From the NCBI RefSeq assembly GCF_000764305.2, contig NW_025945688.1, positions 80,622 through 144,621 on the forward strand: DNA of 64,000 nucleotides. The letters are read 5' to 3'. The DNA is from Hyalella azteca (lineage: Eukaryota; Arthropoda; Malacostraca; Amphipoda; Hyalellidae). The notes beneath the pieces are model-generated. The model did not search any database, was not told the DNA's origin, and saw only the letters and a program-made list of their open reading frames with translations. Made by a program: the position numbers and the translations under genes. Of this stretch, positions 1-11,188 are shown piece after piece; position 1 is the first letter of the stretch, and each line of letters begins with the position of its first letter.

Positions 1-45
1 AGTTATGAGCGCTTCAAATATTTTCTAAACAAAGTGAATAGGCAG

Positions 46-292
46 GGTGGCCCAATGGTTACAGTTCAGAGTACAAGGATTGGAGCAGAGAGGCGCGGGT
101 TCGATCCCAGCTCTGTGCGCCAGTTTCTGGTCAGAATCGACAAAGAGGCCGGGCGGTTAAGCACATGCAGCAGAATTGTAGCAGTGAGTTGCGAGTTCGA
201 GACCGCAAAATGCTGTGAAATGTTCTGCGATGTTAAGAATCGGCGACAGATCTACGGCCTACTAAACGCTGATACCGCTATTATTATAATAT
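46..292 (+). mobile_element. tRNA-derived SINE, copy 1 (two tRNA-like modules in tandem)
   Basis: A pol III-type head is visible: an A-box-like TGGCCCAATGG at 48-58 and a perfect B box GGTTCGATCCC at 98-108. A second tRNA-like module follows, with a Leu/Ser-like GGGCGGTTAAGCAC stretch near 153-166 and a second B-box-like AGTTCGAGACC at 194-204. The copy ends in an ATT-rich tail near 280-292. The same arrangement recurs at about 3589-3832, so this is a dispersed family and not a functional tRNA. The open frame that runs through it is incidental. Boundaries are approximate; no target-site duplication was established. Confidence 0.75.
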
Positions 293-1260
293 CATCAAAA
301 CGGCCAATAATCGTCATGGTGGATCAAGAGTCGAACAGACCGCTTGGACTAAACGTTGCAGCACTGTTTGGTGCAATCTACTTTAACACTTGTAAAGAAT
401 GTAACTGCAACCTAAAGATTATAAGTCTGAATACAGAAAAATAGTAAATAATTTCAATTCAGTAATAAAAAAAATTTCAAATAATTTAAGAGGTAAGGTT
501 TATGTATCCACGTAGAAATCCTCTGTCATTTCTCCCCACCAATAATTTATACTTCGAACTAACGCAATTATTGTCCAGATGTAGTGTATGTTATCATGAT
601 AAAGAAAATTTAAGGAGCGATAATCTATGTTTTCTGTAATCATTAAATCATTAATATAAATAATAATTTTGTTTCGTGCATAAAATGTTGAATTCAGGAA
701 TTTCTTGCCTCACCTACATTAACTTACAATGGGTACCTCATCAATGAACGTCCGACAGTCGTAAACTGGCCATAATGATGTTTTATAATATGTTTATTTT
801 TACTGAGTATCGACATAAATGTACATAGATCATTGAAGTAGAACGCGTCCCACTCGCGTGTATCGGTTCATCTAGCAATAGCGTATCTGTGGTAAAAAGT
901 TTATGAATGACCTATAGTGAATTATTATCAAGTAATTGTTGAGGTTAGCATAAATTCCCTTGAAGAGCATATCAAGAGTTCCGTGTCCCAGTAGAATTTT
1001 CGTGTACAGTGGTCTTCTTTATGCTAAAACTTTAACATTTGCGTCGTGGCATTAGTGAATAAGCTCTACTAAGATGAATTATTTCAAATAAATAAATCCA
1101 TTTAATCGACTTGCTCTATTTTCCCTCGCTTCAGTTTCATCAGATTACGTGTTAATTCTGATGACATAGCATATAGTCAATTAACTTCCTATTTTGTCCA
1201 CTATATGACGTTTTTCGGTGTCTCAGCTGGCCAGAAGGCGTTAAATTTAGAGCACTGCCG

Positions 1261-1470
1261 GCACTGCAACCCTTTTTTTCAGCGCTGTCAGCAGTGCGAT
1301 CCTTATTCTCAGCGCTGTCAGCAGTGCGATCCTTATTCTCAGCGCTGTCAGCAGTGCGATCCTTATTCCCAGCGCTGTCAGCAGTGCGATCCTTATTCTC
1401 AGCGCTGTCAGCAGTGCAATCCTTATTCTCAGCGCTGTCAGCAGTGCGATGCAATTTATCAGCACTGCTA
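1261..1470. repeat. 30-bp tandem repeat array, about 7 copies
   Basis: A 30-bp unit containing AGCGCTGTCAGCAGTGCGAT is repeated head to tail almost without change; the last copies diverge. Because 30 is a multiple of 3, several frames stay open across the array on both strands, but the repetitive peptides they give have no coding support. There are no unique spacers, so it is not a CRISPR array. Confidence 0.9.
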
Positions 1471-2755
1471 GCACCGTGATGCTATTTTTAATATTTCAGG
1501 GAGTAATAAACAAGTAACATAACCGTCAACTCAAATTTTACTAAATGGTCTAATGAATTTGTCCTGGTAAATAGATTTGGGATGTAAGGAAACGGTGCAA
1601 GGCACTTGACCGTGCTTAATGCACGCTTACTTACTTAACCTAACAAATTTATAAACGATGCGTGGAAATTCCAGAACATTTTTCTACGTAGAATATTCAT
1701 CAGCCTCTATGAGTAGTTACTGTGATAATAAAGTACAATGATCTATAAAAAAATAATTCAATTTCTTATCTAACCCGTCATATAAATATTTTCTCAAAGA
1801 ATTATTTCCAAGAATAGACATAAAATTCTAAATCTTTTGTCCTTAGTTTTTTTCACTACACCATATAAGCGAACAAAACTTTACGTAAAAATACCCTAGA
1901 CTTATAGGAAATTTATACGTAATGCAGGGAAACCTTCTCAACTTCTACGTATATTTGTACGCACACTGTCTCAGTGAATCGAGAATTAAAGACAACAATG
2001 AGCCGATTGAGTAGAAATCCTCTAAGACATAGAAGTACAAAAATTAAATCCATTACTAAACATTAAAATGTAAATTTACAGATTTTCAGTGAAAACACAC
2101 ATCGATAACCTTTAATCGTGTCTTGGAATATCACAGTCTGACCTATCACGACAGCAATAAGACGGCAATATAAGTAAATAATATATTTTACAATCAAATA
2201 AAATACTGGTATGAGATTAGTAACAAATATGAGCGAAAGTGGACACAGAATTACACAAATACGATTGATCAAAAGCGTTTGAAATAAACCTTAACTCCCG
2301 ATAATTGTTATGCTATTAGAAATTGCAGTTGCATATCTACAATTTCCAGTCGCTAAGACATTGCATTCCCCCGAGGAACGTTTATCCAGCTCTGGTCAAA
2401 TGAATTGATAGGTTTAAACTATTGGAATTTATTAGCTTAGGTTTAAACTATTTATTGAAGCCCCGAGATTCATCGGAATAGCATTTTTTTATTAGAATTA
2501 AACATCACATTCAAACTTTAAAAGTGCACTAGAATGTGCACGAATAACTTGCCGTCTTAGGTCCCACATTTATTGTGCGTGTAAATTCACATATCTTCTG
2601 GCATAAAAAATACAGAGTGAATTATCCATGAGAAGTATTTTTCTAATGAGATTCGGACTTAAACTTATAAGAACTAAACTTTACTATGCATATCAGGATT
2701 TCTGGAATTCTTCTCACTTAAGTATCAGGAGAACAAACCAGCAGTTTTTCTCGGT
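1471..2755. other. Intergenic stretch with no recognisable gene
   Basis: AT-rich sequence with short interrupted frames only. I see no splice-consistent exon, no repeat array and no RNA gene. The nearest gene is the SOUL protein, whose 3' end lies at about 3030 on the minus strand. Confidence 0.5.
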
Positions 2756-2900
2756 AAAATAGTATCATTGATCTCAGTATGCCTGTATTATCGGTGGTCT
2801 CTGTATGCCTCCAGTATCAGTAGTCCCTGTGTACCAGTAGTATCAGTTGTCTCTGTATGCGTGTAGTATCAGTCGTCTCTGGGTGTCCACAGTATCAGAC
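2756..2900. repeat. Degenerate tandem repeat, about 30-bp period
   Basis: Four to five diverged units of the type GTATCAGTNGTCTCTGTATG follow one another. The array lies downstream of the SOUL gene's poly(A) signal (minus strand), so it is probably intergenic. No coding frame is supported. Confidence 0.7.
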
Positions 2901-3029
2901 CAGAGCATTTTTTGCTGAGCTTAATTTTCAATGTGCAATCTTTGCGTTAATACGAGTGAGCAAAAAAATCGTAAACCAGCCTAACCAATGACGTGATGCC
3001 ATATATAATCTCTGAAAAGGAGACAAAAA

Positions 3030-3035
3030 TTTATT
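3030..3035 (-). promoter_or_regulatory. Poly(A) signal of the SOUL gene
   Basis: AATAAA on the minus strand, 70 nt beyond the stop codon of the SOUL coding sequence, at the usual place for cleavage and polyadenylation. Confidence 0.75.
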
Positions 3036-3104
3036 GACGGTCACCCTCAGCCATCTCTATGGCAACTCTGTTGAACGCACTGATGGTACAATTCAATCAA
3101 ATCT

Positions 3105-4875
3105 TCACTCTGAAGGACTGGCAGGTTTAGACTTTTTAATGAACCATATTTCGTTTCTGCGGTTTATGGGTTTAAAAGGTGGATCGTAGCCAACCACGTA
3201 GTAATGAGTGAAGTCCACGTCCGTTTCCCCCGCCGCCTGGAGAAGCTCGGCCAGTTCTTTGGCTTCCTTGGCCACGGCTTCGTCAGGGGCGTAGCCACCG
3301 AATCGCCTGTGAAACGTATTATTTGAACGGCAAACTGCATTAAGATAGCGGTCAGTTTTAAAACATATTTCAAAAACAGGCAATTTGAATGAGAAAATAC
3401 ATAAAAAAGCTCTCAGTGTCTTATGTTTTGTAAAGCATTTTTCGTTATAATTTTCAACTTCAACTCAATCTTCTGAACTTTATTTCCTTAATGAAAAAAA
3501 ATTATTTCACACCCGTCAAGTTCAACTAAGTTGACGTTCAACTCCAACGTATAAGTGAAAAACCAAATACCTGTCATGGAGCTTAACAAACTCAGTGGTT
3601 ATACAGTTCAGAATACCAGGATTGGAGCAGCAAGCTATTGGTTCGATCCCAGCTCTGTGCGATAGTTCTGGTCAAATCGGCGAGCATCCCGAGCGGTTAG
3701 GCACGGCAAGATTGGAACTGTGAATTGCGAGTTCGAGACCAGCAACAAGCTGAGAATGTTCTGCGACGTTAAGAATTGGCGACAGGTGTGACGGCCTAGT
3801 CATCGCTGGCACCGCTGTATTATTATACTGGTAATACACTTAGAAAATCAGGAGGCCAACGGCGCACCTGGTGAGGACGGTGAGCTCAGGCCGCTCCTGC
3901 ACGAAGACGTCAGGACCTCCGTTGGGGGGGCTGCTCTGGTGCTCCTCTGGCACGAAGAAGCTCATGGTGAAGGTGGAGGCACATGTGGGGCCGGCGCCAG
4001 GCTCGATGTATGTCGCCACGGGCGTCGTCATGTCCATGCGAAGGTCTGTAATGTGATACGTTTAAAGTTACGTGATAAAAAATAACCTTAGAAGAAATTA
4101 AACGAGTAAAAATAAAAAATAAAAGAAATCCTAACAAATCGTGATAGAGTTTCGGCAAATCAATTGCCTTGCACTCGACAACCGAAATCAAAATTATACG
4201 ATGAGCCTGATAGAAAAGAAAGTTTTCACTCCAAGAAGACCTCAGGGAAAAATCATCGCCAGTACGGTTCAGAGCGTATTCTAAAACATTGTGCAATATA
4301 TCATAAAAATTTCATTCTGCGATTGTTGGTATGTAACATTGAGGACCCAAAGAAGAGCTGTAAGATGAAGCATGACAGTAACATAGAAGCTCTATAAAGA
4401 GCTTTAATTTTAAACGTGACACTCACTGAGTTCGTTCTTGCCGGAGATGTAGTTGAAGAGTTTACGAAACATGGGCGATACGAGACTATCACGCTCCGGC
4501 CCCTGCATGGTGGTGCAAGCCCATTTACGTGCAGGGTACACTCGCTCCTCGTACCCCTGCCGTATTGATACTCTTGGTCAATCATTAAATGGAAGCTGCT
4601 TTCAGCGGCTTCTCAGAAGATTTTTGAGAAAAGTCCAGCTCATGAATCAGCGAGTAAATAACAGGTAGGAATAATTGACCAGTACACGTCCCATACAAAT
4701 GCGAACTTCAACCACTTTCCACAAGATGAAACATTCGATAATTTAAATTGATCAATTATCATGAAAATAAAGAAAACTTGACGGAGACGCACACCTCCTT
4801 CTCCGCCGTGACTGTGAAGGGCGCCGTCTCAACGTCCCCCAGCAGCGCTTTGATGCCCTTAACCAGACCTGCCAT
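3105..4875 (-). CDS. SOUL/HEBP-family haem-binding protein (4 coding exons, 196 aa)
   Basis: Exons in transcript order are 4795-4875, 4427-4556, 3868-4045 and 3105-3306; phases 0, 1 and 2 match at the three junctions and every intron is GT-AG. The 591-nt reading frame gives 196 aa, the normal length of the family. SOUL landmarks appear in order: GYEERVYPARKW (about residues 28-39), NYISGKNEL followed by MDMTTPVATYI, RRFGGYAPDEAVAKEA, and YDPPFKPINRRNEIWF near the end. Members of this family bind haem or other porphyrins in the cytosol or mitochondria. There is no signal peptide from the chosen ATG at 4875. In-frame ATGs at about 4902-4905 and 4941 are also open and would add up to 22 residues; I prefer 4875 because family similarity begins there. 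The two upstream TGACGT-bearing repeats could be promoter or 5' leader. Confidence 0.93.
3589..3832 (+). mobile_element. tRNA-derived SINE, copy 2, in last intron of the SOUL gene
   Basis: Second copy of the element at the left edge. B box GGTTCGATCCC lies at 3640-3650 and a second B-like GAGTTCGAGACC near 3729-3740, with the conserved segment about GTTCTGCGACGTTAAGAA between module 2 and an ATT-rich tail. It lies antisense in the intron between SOUL exons 3 (3868-4045) and 4 (3105-3306). By eye the copies are roughly three-quarters identical, so the insertions are not recent. Confidence 0.75.
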
Positions 4876-4886
4876 GCCGCCTTTAT

Positions 4887-4985
4887 CTGCACGCCGAGAC
4901 ATCATTACTGACGTGAAGACATGATACGTATCTCTCTGCACGCTGCGCGAGGCATCATTACTGACGTGAATATGTCATGTACATG
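4887..4985. promoter_or_regulatory. Duplicated ~50-bp element with TGACGT boxes upstream of the SOUL start
   Basis: Two roughly 50-bp units start at about 4887 and 4936. Each contains the same 18 bases, CATCATTACTGACGTGAA (4900-4917 and 4953-4970). The TGACGT core matches the CREB/ATF half-site. The position, just 5' of the SOUL start codon on the minus strand, suggests promoter or 5' UTR function, but part of it would be coding if the upstream ATG at 4941 were used. Confidence 0.45.
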
Positions 4986-6670
4986 AAGAGAAAACTCAGA
5001 ACAGGCATGCATAATTGTATAGAGGCTACATGCTCATTGTTCATACACAAATAAATGACAGAACAACATAAAATTTCGGTTCAGTGCTACAGGAATCAAT
5101 TAGATACAGAGCAGACTATTTGAGCCTTGTTTCATCGAGAGGCGAAAGAACTTGAAAGCAAGATGAAAAGAATTAATCCCATTTTACCCACATATCAGTG
5201 TGTTACACAAGGTCACGTAAACAAAAAAATGTCACTTTTCCGGTTAGCTAGAAGCACGAGAGCGAATCAACACGACAGTGCCCAACACATCAACTATAGA
5301 TAACATAATATAGTCATAAAAAGCAATGCCTCACTCAAGAAAAAGATCGACAACGAAGCCGCACGTCCGTCACCCAGTCAATCCTCAGTCGCGTTTTGAT
5401 AACGAACAAAAGAAGTATAGCCAAATTCGGATTCCTAATAAAAGCTTTAGTTATCATAATAAACTTTTACGCTTCTTATTTATAATAGTCAGATTATCTA
5501 TGAAAATTGTAGAAAACCCATGGACTATCGACTCCAACACTTTAGCATCGATTTTTGTTTTGATTTCCCGCCCTTGGTTGATGTTTAAAAAAATTAAATT
5601 CTGCTCCTAATTTTATAGTTGATGAAAATACTAGCGCAACTAGTATTGTTGACTAATGGTGATAAACGCCAACCAAATAAATAAGTTTAAATTAATTAAT
5701 AGAAGCTGGGATTAGGTCCGGGTAGCTATAGCATTCAACAAGTTGAAGCGATTATAACACGTAGCAATACCGAACAACCCCGGGGGCTCGCGTGATCAGT
5801 GTCCTTGGAATAAAAATGTTGAAAGGGATGCCTTGTCAGAATGAAAACAAATTTAAAGCTTAATTCTGAGCCGGATGATAAGAGGTAGGTACCTTTAATA
5901 ATAGCCAAATCAGAGTAATAGCTAAATCAGATAACTTTTATAATAAACTCATAGACGTTATAATTTTGCATACCGCAACTACTTCAACAAAGCAGATAAG
6001 TTTTAAACATGGAGAGAAAGCTGATGATTCCCTCTATTTTCAGTTCATTATCATATTTATGTTCATCATGATGATCATCACTCATTACATAACATATAGT
6101 CATTCGTCGTAAATTGCGTAACCTTTTTTATAATAAATACTTAAGATTGACTTTCAAGTAGATGTCCGAATTCTGATGTAGCAGTTGGTAGCTCTCGGAC
6201 TCTGTCCATTGTCTTGGCAATTACGTAACGATTGGAAGATATGATTCAGCATTAAAAACGTAATTACAACTGTATAGCTTTATATGGTTCACAAGAAGGC
6301 CCGTGATATCCTAATCTAACAAGCAATATATTTTGAAAACCAAAAACACAAGGCAGCTGACCTAACATTTTCATTGTAATTCCAAAAAAAACGTCTTCCA
6401 AGCGCGGTGTGTGTGCCACTATACAAACATAAGTTCCTGTCACATAAAATATTAACCAAGTATCGGTTTTGTGTTTAAAATACTTATATGATTCTTATCA
6501 TTAAATTTAACACACATAAATTGAATATACGTGAACCATTTTATAAATGACACGCATATTGACATTACCCACTGGTGATTGGATTCGGACAAAGAAATAG
6601 AGCCGAGAGGAAGAGCGACGTCAAGTTTACAGCGTGGCCACTCGTTCAACACTGAGCCTTCACGACGGAG

Positions 6671-6888
6671 TACGGACGGGTGGGCCGGGCCCGGGTGGCT
6701 TCGGGTGGAGGTGTTAGAATAGAATAGAAGTGTCGGCGTTGAAGACATAGGCCCATGGCCTGTTGCCGATTCTTGAACTTTTCGTGACGTGATTCACAAG
6801 GGATCCGGCCTTTGGAACCCGATCTTTCCATAACTGACGATTACGGACGGGTGGGCCAGGCCCGGGTGGCTTCGGGTGGAGAGGTGTT
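6671..6888 (+). repeat. Direct repeat pair of a GC-rich ~45-bp segment
   Basis: A segment of about 45 bp beginning TACGGACGGGTGGGCC and ending TTCGGGTGGAG-GTGTT occurs at 6671-6715 and again at 6842-6888, 171 bp apart, with one substitution and one small insertion. It is much richer in G+C than its surroundings. Function unknown. Confidence 0.8.
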
Positions 6889-7792
6889 GATGCAGCGGAT
6901 TCGTGTGAATATTGACAGAGTCTTTGTCATGAAAGCTGAGTACACTGTACATCGAATTCTGCACTCGGAAACTTGGTCAAATAACAAAAAATCTTCCAGA
7001 ACATGTTGCACTAGTTTGGAGTTGATTGCAGATCAGTTGGAAAATGAACAATAGAGAGTTAAAAGTATTAAACAATTTCATTATTCAAGTGGAATTATTG
7101 CTGGTTAGTTTATTATACAATAATATTGTACGTTAAATTTTACAGCAATATTTATGCAAGTAGAAAGTCAATGTTGGCATAAGTCACCTGGCAGCTGGCA
7201 AGGAAATCTTACACCTAAGATCTCAATAAAAAGATGTACACCGCTGTAGGTTGAGAACATAAAATCACACCCTAGTCATTTAACAATTAAACGTATAAAG
7301 AAGAACAAGAGTTTTTTAATCGTTCCTGCCAGGATACAAACAAGGATATGGAAATTAGCAAAAACTTCTTTTCAAGATAGGCAATGCCAGGAGGAAATCC
7401 AGTTTCCGGCGACAGGATGCAAGAAGGCAAGAACAATAATTGAGTTAAGAAAGAAGGACATTTAAGTATAATAATTTGGCCATAAACTTTAGGCTTTCTG
7501 AAGAAAAAATTGTGTGGAATTTAAATGTTACTATCAAGTTTGAATCATCAATGTTTTGAGGCATCCAGATCGCTGCCGTCATCAGCAGTTGAGGTGAGCA
7601 CCGCCATTAGACTACGGATTTATGCGACGTTTTATTCATGCTCGGCATGTATCACGTCTGATCTGAGAAAAAAATTATAAATAAATTATATAAATTATAT
7701 CCAAGTCTATCGACTAATTTTTCATTGAACGTCGTTGACAGCATTACACATTATGCGTATCATTCCAGCACAATATTGCATCCAGAGCTGGG

Positions 7793-7940
7793 CAGCGCTA
7801 CTTTGAAATGTAGCGGCCGCTACCGCTACCGCTACATGCTCTAAAATCTAAATGTAGCGGGCGCTACCGCTACCGCTACAATTGCTTAAATGTAGCGCCG
7901 CTACCGCTACCGCTACTGAAAATGTAGCGGCCGCTACATG
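7793..7940. repeat. Hairpin-rich TAGCGG/CCGCTA repeat with a transposon-end-like start
   Basis: Four blocks of the form AATGTAGCGGCCGCTA followed by CCGCTACCGCTAC, so each block can fold on itself. The tract begins with CAGAGCTGGGCAGCG, a start resembling hAT-type transposon ends. I did not find a matching opposite end, so the transposon label is tentative. Confidence 0.55.
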
Positions 7941-10888
7941 TAGACGTTCATGTTTCATAGCCAAGGGCTGAGCGATTACCGTCTCGAACCACTCCTGGAC
8001 CACACGCAGCAAGCCATTAAACTATTTAGTGTGACGAACACTGTACAATAATCCCCAACCTATAGCGGGAGTTACGTTCCAGACCTCGGCCAAGATAGCT
8101 GAAATCCGGGACGGGGAATTGATCGACTGATAGTATTTATTGAAGTATATATATAGTATATAATTGCTGACTAAGTTTTTATTGCTTTAAATCATTATAA
8201 ACTCTTCCCACACTCTTACTGTCGATCGACTGCCTCAGAAACCTACGAACAAGCGAAGAACCGCGACAAGTGAGGCGCGACATGACGAGGGATTACTGTA
8301 TAATGTATATGGATCATATGGATCACAAAGCACCACATTTACGGCTGATTATCGACATTACGCATGGAGTGACGGTCGGAAATCTTGTCTGAGCACATTC
8401 CAGCTTCTTCGTGTGTATGATTATCATACTCGTAAAGCCCTGCACATATTTCTGTTTTTTTTTTCGTGTATGTACGTATATGATCATAATCATAAGGGTG
8501 TAACTGAATTGTTAGTCTGAATAGTTAGTGATGGCTGGATGATGGTGAGCATCTCAATGATGTCAAATCCATTAATTTGCAGCAGACCTTTTCTGAAGCT
8601 GTTTTAATGTTGATTTAGAGCGTGCATATTTTGGGTGAGGCTACATATAACTTCAGATGTTCATTACAAGCAGTTATATATTCTTTATATTATTTAAAAC
8701 AATAAATGGCATGCGTGATTGCATAATTCAACACTGATTAGTTACTCTTCATAATATTATTAGTGATATCAAATTGTTCCAGTGGCCCACTCTATTGTTT
8801 TTGCTAACAACATGATATTTCTGAAATATTTTAATGCGAGTCAGTTTCTCAGGAAAGATTTTCACTTATTTCAATCACATCTGCTGCCTCGCACCTTCCG
8901 AGATCTGTTATCACTCATTTATTGCGTCACGCTAACGAATTTAAATCTAACTAGCTCTTTTAGATCATATCCAAACATATATTTTTAAATACAATCATGT
9001 AGTATCATTCTTAATTCTACGGTCGAATTAGGGCAGCATTCAATGCCTCTACGCCAATAACAGTTTGGGAAAATTTTCAGCACTCGATGACCTCATTAAT
9101 TCATCATAAAATAATCTAATGGTTACATTGAACAGCTTAGTATACTTCATTCAACTTGAATGATAACGCTGCGTTTGAATGAACTCTGCTTTCCCTAATG
9201 CTAAAATACTTTCGCTCGGTTCAGTTTCCCCAAGACTGTCCATTATGCTAATGGTTTTTGTGAGAAAATTGCACAACTGTCGAAAGCGGCGCTTTCGCTC
9301 CTGAAACATCCAGGGGAAAGTTTATCGTGTAATCATATGATCATCATGAAACTTATTATAACACTTTCTGTTTTTTAATGTTGAATATTAGAATGAGACA
9401 GATATTTTAAACATTGTAGAGTTATTTTGGATTCGTTCAGCTCCAAAAGAATTTGCAAAAGTAACGTTATGGAAACATTTGACAAAAAATCGATTTTATC
9501 AACATCTAGCTTAAGGATCAAATGATTCTTCAAAATTCGATAGAATGATAAAGATAATTTTAACGGGGCTGGCAAAAACGCTTATCACATAGTAATTAAA
9601 ATTTATTAATTAAATCTACTAATCCATTTGTGCCGATGATGGATTATTATTATGCGTATATCTAATTGAAATTATCATGGACTAATTAATTTCAACGATA
9701 AATCTCTCCAGCCATGAAATATTCGAAGGCTGCCAGTGCAAATGAAGCAGCAGGCGGAAGTGTCCCGACGACGCGACAAATCTGACGCCGGTTGCGCTCT
9801 GATCGCTGGTGATTACGCCCACGCACGGCGCTTGCGTAACCCGATGGCGCTCAGTGCGTACGCAGCCATTGCAATGGGAACGATCAAGCGTTCATCTCTA
9901 CCTACAATGATACGCTATATTTATAATATTCATCACGCCCTAAATTTGTCTTCAAGTTATAATGGATCCAGATGGGTTTATATGAACAGACATGACGAAA
10001 AAATTGTTAAGAGACAAAAAAATTAATGTTTCTAAGATAAAAGAAGAAAATATTTAATGAACGGTCAGTGAGATTTTGCGGGCGGCATTCAAACTCAAAA
10101 ATCTATGAAAGAAAATTTATGCATTTTTGTAATAATTCACTTAGAATATAGTCACTATATGCACATGTTCGAATTACTCTGTCAATTGATTATTATACAA
10201 TTTATTATCCTTAATCACCCAAAAAGTATGAACTACCTACAATTACAAATAATGCTCACATGAGGCGCGACTAATCGACAAGGGTTGCATGCGATGCGAA
10301 AAACAAACAAAATGCAACGAAAAGCCGGAAGCTTTTCAGGTGGACAAACCCAGCCTACAGAGAGCGCCGGAAATGTGTCGACATTCTATAGAAATTAGCA
10401 GCCTGTGCAAGTCTGCAAACGAAAATCAATTTAAATTCGCTAACAAATTGGAGGCTCGTTTAATTCTATACAGCACTACGCCTAACGCACACAGTGATTC
10501 GGCAGCGTTTGATATGTCAGGTGTGACGCAATTGAAAATCTGAGGGCTTTGCCGGTAGTGAAACAATGCACAATTAAATCGAGCACCGCGATCAGCAGAT
10601 AATGTTTGATAGTTGCAATCAACATTACGAAAAGCAGATGCATTATTGTCGTTTTATCAGTGCATAAAAAAGTATTTCAATTAGATTTTTTGAATTTGAT
10701 CATTTCTTATAAAGTTTGGGTATTGATCTTTAGTAAGCTGCACATTTTTAATGAAGACGTGGCTGCTGAACTCACCTTTACGAATCTTTGGTTTTAAAGC
10801 GTGATTTAAGCATCGATAAACAAACTATATTCATGATTTTGTCATCGAAAAAGCTCTCACGACGACGGAGATTTCAGACCGTCAACTT

Positions 10889-11046
10889 AAAAAATAACTC
10901 AGTACTCACTGCAGTGAGTGACAGAGAGCGCATTTTCTCGTCGACGAAAACGTGAAGTCACGGACGGGCATGACGTGCGAGTCGCGAACGGACTTGACGA
11001 ACGCTATAACGTTTTTTTTTCCATATATGAGAAAATGCGCTAAAAA
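10889..11046. repeat. Palindromic dispersed repeat just upstream of the lipocalin gene
   Basis: Contains a perfect 16-bp palindrome ACTCACTGCAGTGAGT (10904-10919), a TCGTCGACGA palindrome shortly after, and an outer inverted pair GCGCATTTTCTC ... GAGAAAATGCGC. Two more copies lie at 63631-63906, so it is a repeat family. Its end is about 140 bp before the lipocalin ATG, so it may overlap the promoter; no TATA box could be assigned. Confidence 0.75.
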
Positions 11047-11188
11047 TTAATGACCATTTCGTAATTTTCATAATAAAATATGAGGCCACGTCAATTTCAG
11101 GCGAACGCACGGGACCAGTTTTGTCGCCGAAAATAGTGAGAGTTTAAATTAAGTCAAAAAAATATTGACTCGTACGACGGGACTAGCG

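Larger units (their letters stand above)
4986..10888. other. Intergenic region with short repeats, no gene recognised
   Basis: Between the divergently transcribed SOUL and lipocalin genes. Holds a direct repeat pair (6671-6715/6842-6888) and a hairpin-rich TAGCGG repeat (7793-7940). A GC-richer patch at about 9740-9890 stays open in one frame but has no family match I recognise and no splice context. Otherwise AT-rich, with only short scattered frames. Confidence 0.5.

Noticed and set aside
46..120. Functional tRNA gene
   Set aside because: A and B boxes are present, but no convincing cloverleaf with acceptor and anticodon stems could be drawn, and the segment belongs to a repeat family.
34..444. 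136-codon open frame at the left edge
   Set aside because: It runs through the tRNA-derived SINE, has no family similarity and a second SINE copy does not keep the frame.
1261..1470. CRISPR-like array
   Set aside because: The 30-bp units are contiguous without unique spacers, and the DNA is from a eukaryote.
1152..1471. Overlapping open frames on both strands
   Set aside because: They exist only because the 30-bp tandem unit is a multiple of three; the peptides are pure repeats.
9736..10026. 96-codon plus-strand frame in a GC-richer patch
   Set aside because: No family similarity I recognise, and no splice partners or poly(A) context.
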